In this document: positions 15,401 to 27,721 of the stretch, piece by piece
How the letters are laid out: each line of letters starts with the position of its first letter
Numbering within the stretch: position 1 is the first letter of the stretch
Assembly (NCBI RefSeq): GCF_964340395.1
Contig: NC_135553.1
Coordinates: 7,200,001 to 7,264,000, forward strand
Source of the DNA: Glandiceps talaboti
Lineage: Eukaryota > Hemichordata > Enteropneusta > Spengelidae
DNA length: 64,000 nt
Direction: 5' to 3'
Notes under the pieces: model-generated
Database searches by the model: none
Told to the model about the DNA's origin: nothing
What the model saw: the letters and a program-made list of their open reading frames with translations, nothing else
Program-made: the position numbers and the translations under genes

Positions 15401-17870
15401 TCATAGATACATGTTATCTTGACACTTAGCAACAATCAGTGTGTCTATTGTCATACCAAATGTATAGGGATACACATGAGTTGACTGTTGATCAGTAGCA
15501 AGTGTTCCCATCAGTGTCCCAATGAAACCCTACATATACATGTACCTATAATTTACTGTAAGTGTTAATTGTCATCAATGATTGCTAGTATCAACCTTTA
15601 ACCTTCATCGATTGTACACAGTGAGTGCCATTTGTATGGCCATGATACTGTTGACTTATTAATTGTTACACATTCTCATGAAAAGATATTTGTGCTTTGT
15701 GCATTTTACAATTATGAAAGGGATTGTCTATGGTATATTTCAAGAATATCATAGTTGTTAGTTATACTGTATTACATGAAATGATGTATTGTTATAAAGA
15801 CAGGTGTTCACAGTCAGTGGCTTTCTGTTTGTCTTATGCGCTATGCCCACACTGTATATAAACATAGACCCTATGGTCTATGATATAAAGAACTGTTTAC
15901 AAAGTTTACAGTTAAAATTTCAAAGTAGTTCTGCCACTGTTTAGGCTAACTACATACTAGATGATCAAATATACGGTTTGTGATAGGATAGTGTGCTAGA
16001 ACAAGGACTGGTTATAGACAACGATTGAAAGACGTTGTACTTGTATGTAGGATCTGAATGCCCCCCCCCCCCCATCACATTTGATTATTTACTAGTGATT
16101 GTCTAATCAAGTAACAAGATTGTATTAATGCTGTAACTACAGATTGTATGTACTAGTAGACTGGAAATAAGTCAGGATGTCATAAACAGGTTCCAAATAT
16201 TGTTTTCCAAACTTTCCGCATTTTGTATTAGAGCTAGCAGAGAGTAAACAGTGATATTGTGATATATCTAGGGATAGAAAATACCATACACATGTAGGTA
16301 TACAGATCATATTATGTGTACCGGTATACTGTTACAATAGCAGTGGACTACAACATTAGTTATAGTTATAGCTCTGCTCAGATTATAAATTTGTCGTATT
16401 CGACCAATTGCCAAGACATCAAAGTGTTCAACTGAATTACTGCATGTACATGTAGAGCTGGTAGTTGTCCAAAGTGTCTAATTTATATGTACACTACTAA
16501 GAGTACTGTATTATCTACATTCAGAAACCATGGGTGATAAAGAGAAAGATAGGCTGGCACATTTTATGGCATATGGAGAAGATATACCCAAACTAACTCA
16601 AAAGAGGGCAGATGAAATAATGGCACCAAAACCAGCCCCTCCAGATGTTGATAGGTTTGAGGAATGTAAGTATATTTACAGATTATGAAAACTTTAAAAT
16701 GTCACACAGTTTCTAGCTTTGGAGAATTACATAGCATTTAAATGCATAGTCATTTCTGCAAAATGTACGATGTAACTGTTCTAATCTGTCGGTGCTACGT
16801 CTGAACACAGGATTTTGACAGATGATTTGTTTACATCTGTAATACCATTGACAAAAACATAAAATCCAACAAGAAATGGTAAGGTACACAATGTCAACCT
16901 TTACTTTTTAAAATGAAATTTACACTGGATTGGAAATATAACTTGCTGTACTACATATACATGTACCCCAGTGGTTGCCATATTGATTTAGATAATCCAC
17001 AGACTTGGCTACATTGTATCTACATGTATGGCTTGAAAACACCATTTGCCAAAAACGTCTGTCAAGCCAGTATGTCAAGTCAGATGTGTACAGGCAAGTC
17101 TGTGGGCTATGAACCAGGGTACATGTAGGTATCGTGATTAACATTTTATGTGAATGTTAGATTATGTTTATGACTTGGATATTGCTGCAATAAGTCTATG
17201 TGTGTCCGTGCATGAATTTATACTGTCTAGTGGTCATGTGATATCTAAAGAGAATACTTTAATGTTTTCAGTACAAAGTGAAATAGAAGAAAGACAAAGG
17301 TTCATGGCAGACATGGAATCAGTCGGAAGAGGCAAAGAATTCCGTCCAATCATAGCAACAGAAATATCAAGGGTAGGTGGAAAGAACATTTATTTTGTGT
17401 GTTGTACTGCAATAATGGGTACTGTGATTAATTACTTTTATCTAATAATTAATGAAATACACATGCATGTAGCAGCAGCGTATGAAAACACTCAGTTTTA
17501 TTTTTGTATGACATCAATCAATCAATCTATTGAGTCAAACCATGTGGGTATAAGGGGATCTCCCCTAATACCTCCATGGTCAAACCTGTGCATACATGTA
17601 ACAACCATCCAACAGACTGACATACAAATGTAAAGTTGTACAGTTTTAGGTTTTCACAAGGTAAAGAACTGACTTGTCTATTGATGATTTGAGAAACTTT
17701 GATGACAAGGTATTATGAACTTACTTCATGCATGTACTGTAGAAATTATAGAAATTTGTTGTGGTCCTACCATGTAATGATGTTGCCATAAGAGCTGGCC
17801 TCCAAGATATTTTAGTCATATAGACTGTGGTATTGGGCAGTTGGTAAACAGAAAGTGTGTGTGTGTGTGT

Positions 17871-17917
<47 letters not shown>

Positions 17918-18138
17918 GTACAGTTTGTAATCTAATGTTTTATTGTGTATAGTTGATACGGGAAATGGAGGTTATAGACAAGAAGAGGAGTCAGGTATTG
18001 CAACGAGCCATTGCTGAAAAAGACCGACAGAGTGCTGCTAAAAGAGCTGCTGAACGAGAACATTCTATTCCTGAACCTGACATACTTAAAATGGATACAG
18101 AAAAAACAGAAATGTCATTGAAGAATGATACAAGCTAG
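12358..18138 (+). CDS. C22orf23: UPF0193 family protein (EVG1 / C22orf23 homologue)
   Basis: Six exons in phase: 12358-12451, 12971-13033, 13860-14042, 16525-16665, 17272-17372 and 17953-18138 (stop TAG), 255 residues; human is about 217. Recognised from family segments: GGMW near the N-terminus, YSKETQQLLKVMMEESKLT at about 22-40, DRFEELQSEIEERQRFMADM across exons 4-5, and a C-terminal EISRLIREMEVIDKKRS helix. It is mostly charged, helical and soluble, with no signal peptide or TM segment. Molecular function is unknown; I would guess expression in ciliated cells but the sequence does not prove it. The start has G at -3 and G at +4. AATAAA at 18236-18241 is a likely poly(A) signal. Exons 3-6 recur in the second duplication unit. 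The convergent neighbour is the MICAL-like gene. Confidence 0.87.
12555..12568. promoter_or_regulatory. X-box-like word (RFX half-sites)
   Basis: GATGCCAAGGCAAC matches the RFX consensus RYYNYY-N2-RRNRAC with one mismatch. It lies in intron 1, about 100 bases after the exon. RFX sites mark ciliary genes, which would suit a UPF0193 gene, but one imperfect match may be chance. Confidence 0.25.
14716..15253. mobile_element. 538-bp non-autonomous foldback DNA element, absent from unit 2
   Basis: The element starts TAGTCTATCAGCTA and ends TAGCAGCAAGACTA, imperfect terminal inverted repeats sharing TAGTCT...GCTA. ATCTTTTTT flanks it on both sides (14707-14715, 15254-15262); the matching site in unit 2 (about 24850-24858) has one such copy and no insert. 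Inside are three inverted pairs: CCTCGGATGTTC/GAACATCCGAGG at the left, CTAGCGAATGTCAT/ATGACATTCGCTAG spanning the middle, and GTTCGGGC/GCCCGAAC at the right. No coding capacity. The 9-base target duplication is near hAT behaviour, but the family is not recognised. Confidence 0.8.
17858..17912. repeat. (GT)n microsatellite in UPF0193 intron 5
   Basis: GT dinucleotide run about 40 bases upstream of exon 6. The unit 2 counterpart (27417-27484) has diverged with GC and CA interruptions. Confidence 0.93.
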
Positions 18139-18904
18139 GACTAATGATGAAGCACAGCTACTCATCTTCTAGTACTTACAAAACATCGACAGTTAAAGCT
18201 TGTAGAACTCTGGATATTACAGGTGGTGAAACCAAAATAAATCGACTCTTTGACTTTGTTGGTTTCCTGTCACCTTACAATTATTGTACAGGAGACCTAC
18301 TTAATCTGGAAGCTTTGTAATACCATCATCAACAAACACTGTAATACTACCCTCAGCAAACACTGTAATACTACCCTCAACAAACACACTGCTGAATTCT
18401 TCACTGTTGGACTTACCATGTACATGTATGTTGTAAGTTCACTTTTTACAAATGATGGAAATCAACTTAATCTATATAATTTTCTACATGTATCACTGAT
18501 CATTTTCAGAAAAATTCAAGTTAATGTTTGCTTTTCAAACTCACAACTATAAAAATAAAGTACACTTAAAAATACTGGCGTATTAACTAGTATTTGTAAT
18601 ATTGTATATTATATGACCTATTGTTTGACAAGCAAACTTCATTACATTCTCAAATACTATTCTGCAACTTGTGTAAAGCTAGCGTAGTCACATACTAAAC
18701 TAGGCGACTCTTGAATATTTAAGCTTTTATTTATTAATTCAAACCTAATTTTCCATATTATGTTGGCTATCATTGTTGAGGTTTCATCATTAATGTATAA
18801 AACTGTATGTATTTATTTTACTGTGTAACTTAGTATATTAATTGCCTTCAATATTTATACTTTAATTTCCTTAATGAGCTGTGAAGTTATTTCTTTGATT
18901 GTGA

Positions 18905-19510
18905 CCGAAACTTCATTTCCCTTTCCTCCATTGTGAGTTAACAGTACAGCAAATTGCGTTGGTATATTGTGTTTTTTCCCCTAGTTGAGTGAGCCATTTT
19001 TTAGGCCGTCTCAGAGTGGATAGTGTATGTTGTGCCCCCCTCCCCCCATTTTGAGTCAAATGCGCTATTTTATATCATCCTCAGATTGGACTGTATGGTA
19101 CTACCAGTACAAGTATGTTGTGTTTTCCTCTCCATTTTGCCTTGACTGTATTGTATGTATATTTCTCTCTTGTATGAATTACTACATGCACGTCATGTAC
19201 ATGTGTTTTGTATGCTATATTTTGTAAACCCCCTCTATTCTTAGTTGACTGTACATCACACCCCCTTCCTACCCTCCTCACAGTGGACTGCATGATAGGG
19301 GTATGTTTCCCTCCTGTTTGAATTGACTGTATGCCATGTCATGTACGTCCTTCCCCTTCCATTCTGAAGTACATTGTGTAACTGTACAGTACACCGTTTT
19401 ATGCCTTCCTCAGACTGGACTGTATGGGGGGGGGGGGGGGGTGTTGTTTCTCACCCTATCTTTTTTCTGAGTTCATTGTACAGTACAGCATGTTTCCTTT
19501 CTTTTAGTTC
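18905..19510. repeat. Degenerate minisatellite (about 100-base period)
   Basis: Irregular repeats alternate a CCCCATTTTGAGT-like core with CCTCAGACTGGACTGTATG-like and GTATGTTTCCCTC-like cores. A collinear copy is in unit 2 at about 28490-29075. Period and boundaries are approximate. Confidence 0.5.
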
Positions 19511-22300
19511 ATTGTGACAGTGGTTTGTTCTGCTACTACGACATACCAAGGGATTTCTATGTTTTATTGATTTCAATTTTGCCGACAACTAGATTTTGCA
19601 TGGAGCCTAGTCTTTGATTTGTAAATGTAAATATATTTTAAGAGATGCACAAACAGAAAAACAGTGCTTAGTGTTAGAAAAAACATAACAAATAATGAAA
19701 ATAATTCAGAGCAAAAATTAAGTATTCTAGAACATTCTAACATAGAGGTAGCTGACATGAATGTAATATGTTCTATGTCTTATTTTCCCCCACATCAGGG
19801 TTATAACTTGTACATAATGAAACCGTCTATGTTGTTCTTTTCATTTTTAACATATATACATGCCCAATGTTTGTTGGTTGTCAAATATGGAGTTGAAGCA
19901 AAAAAAAAAAAAAACCTTTGCAAATGGATGAAGAATGTAAGATAAATTTGTGGTTGTGGAACTTTACCTACTCAATCTCAGTATCACAGTGTGTGGTCGA
20001 CAGCCACCACCAATGTATTCCACAGCTAGGACTATCAAAAGAGTACACACGGCTTCACTTAGAATACAGGCTGTAAGAATACAAAGTCTTGCTCATGAAT
20101 ATTCATGATAGTAATTACCTGTACCTGACCATCAAACCTTATTCGTCACTGCTGAATTCAAACTTTGTGTAATTATAGTTACCCACTCAATTGTAAAAAT
20201 TGCACTATGTTGTAGATAAACGATAGAAATGGACAAAGTCAGTATGGCAATACACTGCCCACTTCAAAATCAGATCAAGTATTTCACTACTTGAATTTCT
20301 TAACGTGTTAGTCATGTGAATGTTGACCTTGTATTTACTCCAACATAAATTGTAATGTGGAGTAGGATTTACTGAAACTGAGCCAAAAGTATGGAGTCTT
20401 AGACAATGTGACAACATTCCAGTATATAATTCATTGAATACATTATCCATTGTCACTTCAGTGATTAGATCTTTATTTCCCTTTTTTCAATTACCCATTA
20501 GAGACCATTGTTACTAGCCATAAATTTACAAACAGTTTGTTGTATGAATGGAACTTTGAAGACAAAAAAATAAAGTTATTATACAGTATAAATGAGTTCT
20601 TGTGTTCACTCGCATCACACAAATAAACACACGCTCTCGCACATATATAAAATATCCAAATTTTAAACTAAACACAACATAATTTTATACGACCGAAAAC
20701 ATTGTTTCCTTACTCTGGAATCAAATTTTGCATTAGTTCTGGATTCAAAATGTAAATAATTTACCTCGATATATATTTTTCGGCTGAATCACACAACCTT
20801 CTTTAGTTGTTATTGTATACAACTCAATGACATAGACTTGTCCTATGACTGAAAATACTAATGTGTAGTTTTGTAATCAAAACACTTTTTAATAATGTTG
20901 AACATCATAAGTATTTATTTGATTTTAAATGTAAATACATACACAATGATCCATGTTGAGAGCCGATGATAATCTCACGCATGCATTGTCACAGTAGTTA
21001 AAAGTGGCTGGTGCATGGGGTAAAAAGAGTCACCCTTCAATATTTATCATGACTGAACTATAAAGGTTAAGTGGTACTTCAGACCACTAAAAAGTGGTCT
21101 GAGGTGGTACATGCTCTGTGAAGCATATGTCTCTGTATGTGTTTATTGCACTTTTGCAAATCACCTGGATTACATTTTGTAAATGCTTGTCATTTTTGCA
21201 TGTTTTTACCGACAAGTACAAGTCCAGTGTAGCACTTGGTATTGTTGGATGGTGTCAGGGATGTGTATGGTGGGGATGAGGTCAAAAACTCTATACTCGA
21301 CTCAAACATTTCAAAATATGAGATATATCTTTATTGTCGATGCAACTCAATGACAAACTACAGCAAACTATCACTAAGCATTGCCATGGTAATAATTTAT
21401 ACATTTCCAGCCACATGCAACAAGCTGATGGAAACTTGCTGCTAAACAAATCACATACCATTAACATCATCATAACATCCCATAATATGCTGGCTCAATA
21501 TATTTCATGGTTCATAACTTCTTTTCACAAAATGTGTCACAAGAAAAGAAACCCCCCAGCTTACATGCAGTATAAGCTAGTGAATATAAGTGAAATAATC
21601 TGTGGTAATAAACCTCACTACAGGATCTGAAACATATCAAATGTCTAAGTGCAATATATATAAATTGATATTCTAGTTAATATACTGAATACATTTCCAG
21701 TCAGACTTACGGTATTTCTGTCTTTAGTACAGCAGATTAGAGTAGGGCTTCTTTAAATGATTTCAAAGTCAAGCAAGTTTCTTATTAGTGTTCTTTTATC
21801 ACCTCAAAATCATTATGTAAGTTGATAATAGTACTACAGACAGAAATAAGTCGACTAGATTTTCCTTTAATACAAGTACACAGTTTTAGTTAATACATGT
21901 CACGTTATTTTGAAGTGTGACAGTGTAGAATGAGAGTAATGTCATTCTAGTACCGGTATAGTTGGAGTTTGGCTTCTTTGGTGTCTTGTATATGGCAGTC
22001 TACTACAATCAAACCACGTGGTGGACATTATCAAGAAGTGCAAAATGTACCTGTTGGTGAAGTGCTATGTTTGAATAATTAATTCTGAATACATGGGAAA
22101 TGAATTGTTAACTTTATGTAAACCAGTGACATAAAAGCATTGCTATAAATAACCACACTACTTCTTACAAGAAAGTGATAATAAATATTGCAAAGACTTA
22201 AAAAACACAAAATTTAGGGTTTTTTGCAGAGGATGTAGCCATTGTACCAGCAATGCTAATTCTCTCTCATATTAAGCTACTTCACTATCTATAAAATCCT

Positions 22301-22459
22301 ATGTGTGTGTGTGTGCATGCAAGTGCATGCATGTATGTATGTATGTGTGTATGCATGCATGCATACATGCATGTATGTGTTTGTGTGTATGTACGCACGT
22401 ACATACGTACGTACGTACGTACGTATGTATGTATGTATGTATGTATGTATGCATGCATC

Positions 22460-22507
<48 letters not shown>
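22301..22507. repeat. Mixed (ATGT)n/(ACGT)n/(GT)n array
   Basis: ATGT, GTAC and GT repeats with internal GCATGCAT and ACGTACGT palindromic blocks. All six frames stay partly open, which explains the spurious ORFs here. Confidence 0.95.
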
Positions 22508-22508
<1 letters not shown>

Positions 22509-23154
22509 CATACATGTGTCAGAAGAGTGCTCACTGAAAGACAGTTCTAAGGCTATAGAACTGTTATGAAACTATGCTGAAATTAAAACATGACTACTCG
22601 GTAAAACTCTGTATATACAAATGATAAATATCAATGACAAAAAAAAAACACACATGAAAAACAAACTAAGTACCAATGCATATAACTCTATGTTATATAT
22701 TTTGCTGTCATCTATTTTACACATCATAGGAATGCATGAAAGGATTGGCTAATATTTTTGATTATGTTACTGACGAAACATTCCTCTGTCATTTTGAAAC
22801 TCATCATACATATATTTCCAAGTTGTATTTCTTATGTGTCAATCTAGACTCTCTCACAGTCCTCGGACCTTTGCATTATTAAATTTGGGCTTCGTGAAAA
22901 CATGTAGCGTCGCAGTCACATGACAACAAACAGTTATCTCTATGTGGTCAATGAGGGCACACAGTACAAGGATATTCGAGTACGGTTATGTAGATGGAAT
23001 CGGTACAAAATACAAAACAACTTGTTTAGCTTTAAATTTAATAATGCAAAGCTCCCAGGACTGTGAGAAACTCTAATGTCTGTCGTGGATTACAGTAGTC
23101 TGTTGGTCTGCTTATATAACCACTAGCTACTATTTTATAAGGAGAAGCAAGAAG

Positions 23155-26100
23155 AGAGAAGACAAATAAATAATCACATGAAAGGTGAGATGTTTGGAAT
23201 TGTTTACATTATATTACATCAATTATTTACAATACAATACAAGGCCATACATGTGTATACTTTTGTCTTAAAGGCCATGGAGGTGTAAGGTTAGATTTGT
23301 TTATCCCCTATAACTTCATGGATAGACAGTAACATCTGTATTATGGTTGTATGGTCATATTTTCTGTAATTATGAAGCAACTTCCTCTTCAGTTTGGTTA
23401 GCCCAAGCATATCTCATTAATGAGAGGCATGTGATATGGAATGTGGAATACAAGTTGATAACATACACAGTACTGTTTACTGCGACAATGTAATGAACCT
23501 ATTTTCAATTAAATGTAAATGACATATGTTCATCCTTTCTAGCAAATTGTAATTAGTTTCAAGGTTGTTTAAAATGAACTCAAGATTGATGCAAATTGCA
23601 GCAATGATTCCATGAATTGACCATACATAAAATGATAAATAGTCTGTTGGTCTGGACATACCTGTATTGTGGTGTTTACATGTAAAACTCAGCTGTCACT
23701 GTAACTTTGGGAATAATTATCAGTATTTCAGCTTTTGTTTTACTAATTGCAACTGATCGTGGTACATGTACATGTATGTGCTGTGGCCATGGTAGTTGGG
23801 CCCTGCATACTGCCCTTATGTCTATACCACTGACTCAGAGATCTTATATTCCATCAGCAGTTTACATTTGTACCCAATGTCTCGGTCAACAATGACCAAA
23901 TAAATAACATTATTTATTAGTTGTTAGTAAAAACCTGCTTTCCAGTCAGTAACAATTGAGGGTTGTTATGTTTGTTTACAGAAGGGAGCACTTTACCACA
24001 ACGAGTTCATCCAACTACTAGTGCAAAACCCAAACGACCACCACCATCAGTACCACAGAGAAAAACCATTGATGTGAGGGGCTACAGTGGTGGACTAAGG
24101 ACAAAGGATGAAATAGATTCACACATGGATGATTACAAACCTGACTATAGACCACTACCAAAGAGTAAGTATTAGTGGTCTTCATTTCTGTGATAATGGT
24201 GGTTAATGTTTACACAGGCTCAAAAAGCCCATTGCCTTTACCTTAACCGTGGACCTTTTTACGACAGCGCTATTAAAGTAATGTATGCTTCCTTGTACAT
24301 GCAAATATGTCCTGACTTAGGTGGTCTACTTGAAGTGTTCTGCAACCATCGTGAACTATTCTAAATGTTAGTAACATGGCAAACTACTTTAAAGTTAATC
24401 TGAAATCTGACCTGTCTTGTTCCTAAATTAAACCAGAGACTTAACTCTCTGGCTTGAAACTGTTGTTTGCCAGAACTACATGTACAAGTCAGTATGTTGA
24501 GAGAGATAGCCTAAACATCTAGGCTATTTCCCAATGTGTGAAACTTGAGAATAGGACGTTATGGATTCCAGTCTCCCCCTAGGCATGGAATCCTGTTCCA
24601 CTCCCTGTATAAATGTACTGGTATCATCAAATCAACTCTAGATCAGTGCAAGGAATCCACACTGTCGTTTTCTCAACATGAATTATGAATAAATCTCAAT
24701 AGAAAAGAATAGCATGGATTTCAGCTTACACGTACCTCAAGACATGGAATATTAGTACATGTACATACTGTCCTGTTTCACACCATGTGTGAATGGACAA
24801 CATGCCGTTCTACAATATTTTAGCATTGGTAATGTTTTGATCCATGCTGACCTTTTTTACACTGAATAGAACTATAAATGAACAGTATGGACTCCAGTAT
24901 ACAACATGGAAAGAGTAGGTTATAGAGGGAGCCAAGGTGTTTGTAATAGCGAATCAATAAGTGTATATGCACTGCAAGGTGGTTTGCATTCCTAAATCAT
25001 AGATACATGTTATCTTGACACTTAGCAACAATCAGTGTGTCTATTGTCATACCAAATGTATAGGGATACACATGAGTTGACTGTTGATCAGTAGCAAGTG
25101 TTCCCATCAGTGTCCCAATCAAACCCTACATATACATGTACCTATAATTTACTGTAAGTGTTAATTGTCATCAATGATTGCTAATATCAACCTTTAACCT
25201 TCATCGATTGTACACAGTGAGTGCCATTTGTATGGCCATGATACTGTTGATTTATTAATTGTTACACATTCTCATGAAAAGGTATTTGTGCATTATACAA
25301 TTATGAAAGGGATTGTCTATGGTAGATTTTAAGAATAACCTATCTGTTAGTTATACTGTATTGTTACATGAAATGATGTATTATTATAAAGACTGGTGTT
25401 CACAGTCAGTGGCTTTCTGTTTGTCTTATGCGCTATGCCCACACTGTATATAAACATAGACCCTATGGTCTATGATATAAAGAACTGTTTACAAAGTTTA
25501 CAATTAAAATTTCAAAGTAGTTCTGCCACTGTTTAGGCTAACTACATACTAGATGATCAAATATACGGTTTGTGATAGGATAGTGTGCTAGAACAAGGAC
25601 TGGTTATAGACAACGATTGAAAGACGTTGTACTTGTAGGATCTGAATGCCCCCCCCCCCATCACATTTGATTATTTACTAGTGATTGTCTAATCAAGTAA
25701 CAAGATTGTATTAATGCTGTAACTACAGATTGTATGTACTAGTAGACTGGAAATAAGTCAGGATGTCATAAACAGGTTCCAAATATTGTTTTCCAAACTT
25801 TCCGCATTTTGTATTAGAGCTAGCAGAGAGTAAACAGTGATATTGTGATATATCTAGGGATAGAAAATACCATACACATGTAGGTATACAGATCATATTA
25901 TGTGTACCGGTATACTGTTACAATAGCAGTGGACTACAACATTAGTTATAGTTATAGCTCTGCTCAGATTATAAATTTGTCGTATTCGACCAATTGCCAA
26001 GACATCAAAGTGTTCAACTGAATTACTGCATGTACATGTAGAGCTGGTAGTTGTCCAAAGTGTCTAATTTATATGTACACTACTAAGAGTACTGTATTAT

Positions 26101-27421
26101 CTACATTCAGAAACCATGGGTGATAAAGAGAAAGATAGGCTGGCACATTTTATGGCATATGGAGAAGATATACCCAAACTAACTCAAAAGAGGGCAGATG
26201 AAATAATGGCACCAAAACCAGCCCCTCCAGATGTTGATAGGTTTGAGGAATGTAAGTATATTTACAGATTATGAAAACTTTAAAATGTCACACAGTTTCT
26301 AGCTTTGGAGAATTACATAGCATTTAATGCATAGTCATTTCTGCAAAATGTAGAATGTAACTGTTCTAATCTGTCAATGCTACGTCTGAACACAGGATTT
26401 TGACAGATGATTTGTTTACATCTGTAATACCATTGACACAAACATGAAATGGCAAGGTACGCAGTGTCAACCTTTACTGTTGAAAATAAAATTTACACTG
26501 GATTGGAAATATAACTTGTTGTACTTCATACATGTACATGTACCCCAGTGATTGCCGTATTGATTTAGATAATCCACAGACTTGGCTATCTATGGCTTGA
26601 AAACACCATTTGCCCAAAGCATCTGTCAAGCCAGTATGTCAAGTCAGATGTGTACAGGCAAGTCTGTGGGCTATGAACCAGGGTACATGTAGGTATCGTA
26701 ATTAACATTTTATGTGAATGTTAGATTATGTTTACTGACTTGGATATTGCTGCAATAAGTCTATGTGTGTTCTTGCATAAATTTATTCTATCTAGTGGTC
26801 ATGTGATATTTAAAGAGAATACTTTAATGTTTTCAGTACAAAGTGAAATAGAAGAAAGACAAAGGTTCATGGCAGACATGGAATCAGTCGGAAGAGGCAA
26901 AGAATTCCGTCCCATCATAGCAACAGAAATATCAAGGGTAGGTGGAAAGAACATTTATTTTGTGTGTTATACTGCAATAATGGGTACTGTGATTAATTAC
27001 TTTCATCTAATAATTAATGAAATACACATACTGTAACATGTAGCAGCAGTGTATGAAAACACTCAGTTTTATTTTCTTATGACATCAATCTATTGAGTTA
27101 AACCATGTGGGTATTAGGGGATCTCCCCTAATACCTCCATGGTCAAACCTGTGCATACATGTAACAACCATCCAACAGACTGACATACAAATGTAAAGTT
27201 GTACTGTTTTAGGTTTGCACAAGGTAAGAAACTGACTTGTATATTGATGATTTGAGAAACTTTGATGACAAGGTATTATGAATTTACTTCATACATGTAC
27301 TGTAGAAATTATAGAAATTTGTTGTGGTCCTACCATGTAATGATGTTGCCATAAGAGCTGGACTCCAAGATATTTTAGTCAAATAGACTGTGGTATTGGG
27401 CAGTTGGTAAACAGAAAGTGT

Positions 27422-27452
<31 letters not shown>

Positions 27453-27721
27453 CGCGTGTGCGCGTGTGCATGTGCGTGTGTGTGCATATGTGTATAATAT
27501 GTACAGTTTGTAATCTAATGTTTTATTGTGTACAGTTGATACGGGAAATGGAGGTTATAGACAAGAAGAGGAGTCAGGTATTGCAACAAGCCATTGCTGA
27601 AAAAGACCGACAGAGTGCTGCTAAAAGAGCTGCTGAACGAGAACATTCTATTCCTGAACCTGACATACTTAAAATGGATACAGAAAAAACAGAAATGTCA
27701 TTGAAGAATGATACAAGCTAG
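23155..27721 (+). CDS. 5'-truncated tandem copy of the UPF0193 gene
   Basis: Exon equivalents: end of exon 2 at 23155-23184, exon 3 at 23982-24164, exon 4 at 26111-26251, exon 5 at 26837-26937 and exon 6 at 27536-27721. All splice sites and the stop are kept. Against unit 1 I see one amino-acid change in exon 6 (LQRAIA to LQQAIA) and one silent change in exon 5. Exon 1, its promoter and the first half of exon 2 are missing, so the copy has no start of its own. It could be silent, could be spliced from the upstream promoter (exon 3 starts in the same phase in both copies), or could be the other haplotype misassembled. AATAAA at 27819-27824 matches the unit 1 poly(A) signal. Confidence 0.75.
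27417..27484. repeat. (GT)n microsatellite, unit 2 counterpart
   Basis: GT run with GCGC and GCAT interruptions upstream of the duplicated exon 6. Confidence 0.9.

Larger units (their letters stand above)
13004..23150 (+). repeat. Tandem segmental duplication, unit 1 (10.1 kb)
   Basis: Begins inside exon 2 of the UPF0193 gene (AGAGAAGACAAAT at 13004) and ends at GGAGAAGCAA (23150). It contains the 3' part of exon 2, exons 3-6, the 3' flank and a 5 kb non-coding stretch. Every segment has a collinear match in unit 2, with scattered substitutions and small indels. The largest difference is a 538-base foldback insertion found only here. Confidence 0.93.
18139..23150. other. 3' flank and 5 kb non-coding part of unit 1
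   Basis: No exon supported. Contents: three 27-base-like units with CACTGTAATACTACCCTCAA near 18316-18386; a degenerate minisatellite around 18905-19510 built on ...CCTCAGACTGGACTGTATG...; a G run near 19427; and a tetranucleotide array at 22301-22507. A minus-strand 83-codon frame at 20205-20456 persists in unit 2, but its few differences are mostly amino-acid changes, so it is not treated as a gene. Confidence 0.55.

Noticed and set aside
20205-20456. 83-codon minus-strand frame kept in both duplication units (also 29770-30021)
   Set aside because: Most differences between the copies change amino acids, there are no partner exons or known motifs, and recent duplication alone explains why both are open.
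22285-22569. Several overlapping frames of Cys/Val/Met or His/Thr repeats
   Set aside because: They are translations of ATGT/GT microsatellite on both strands.
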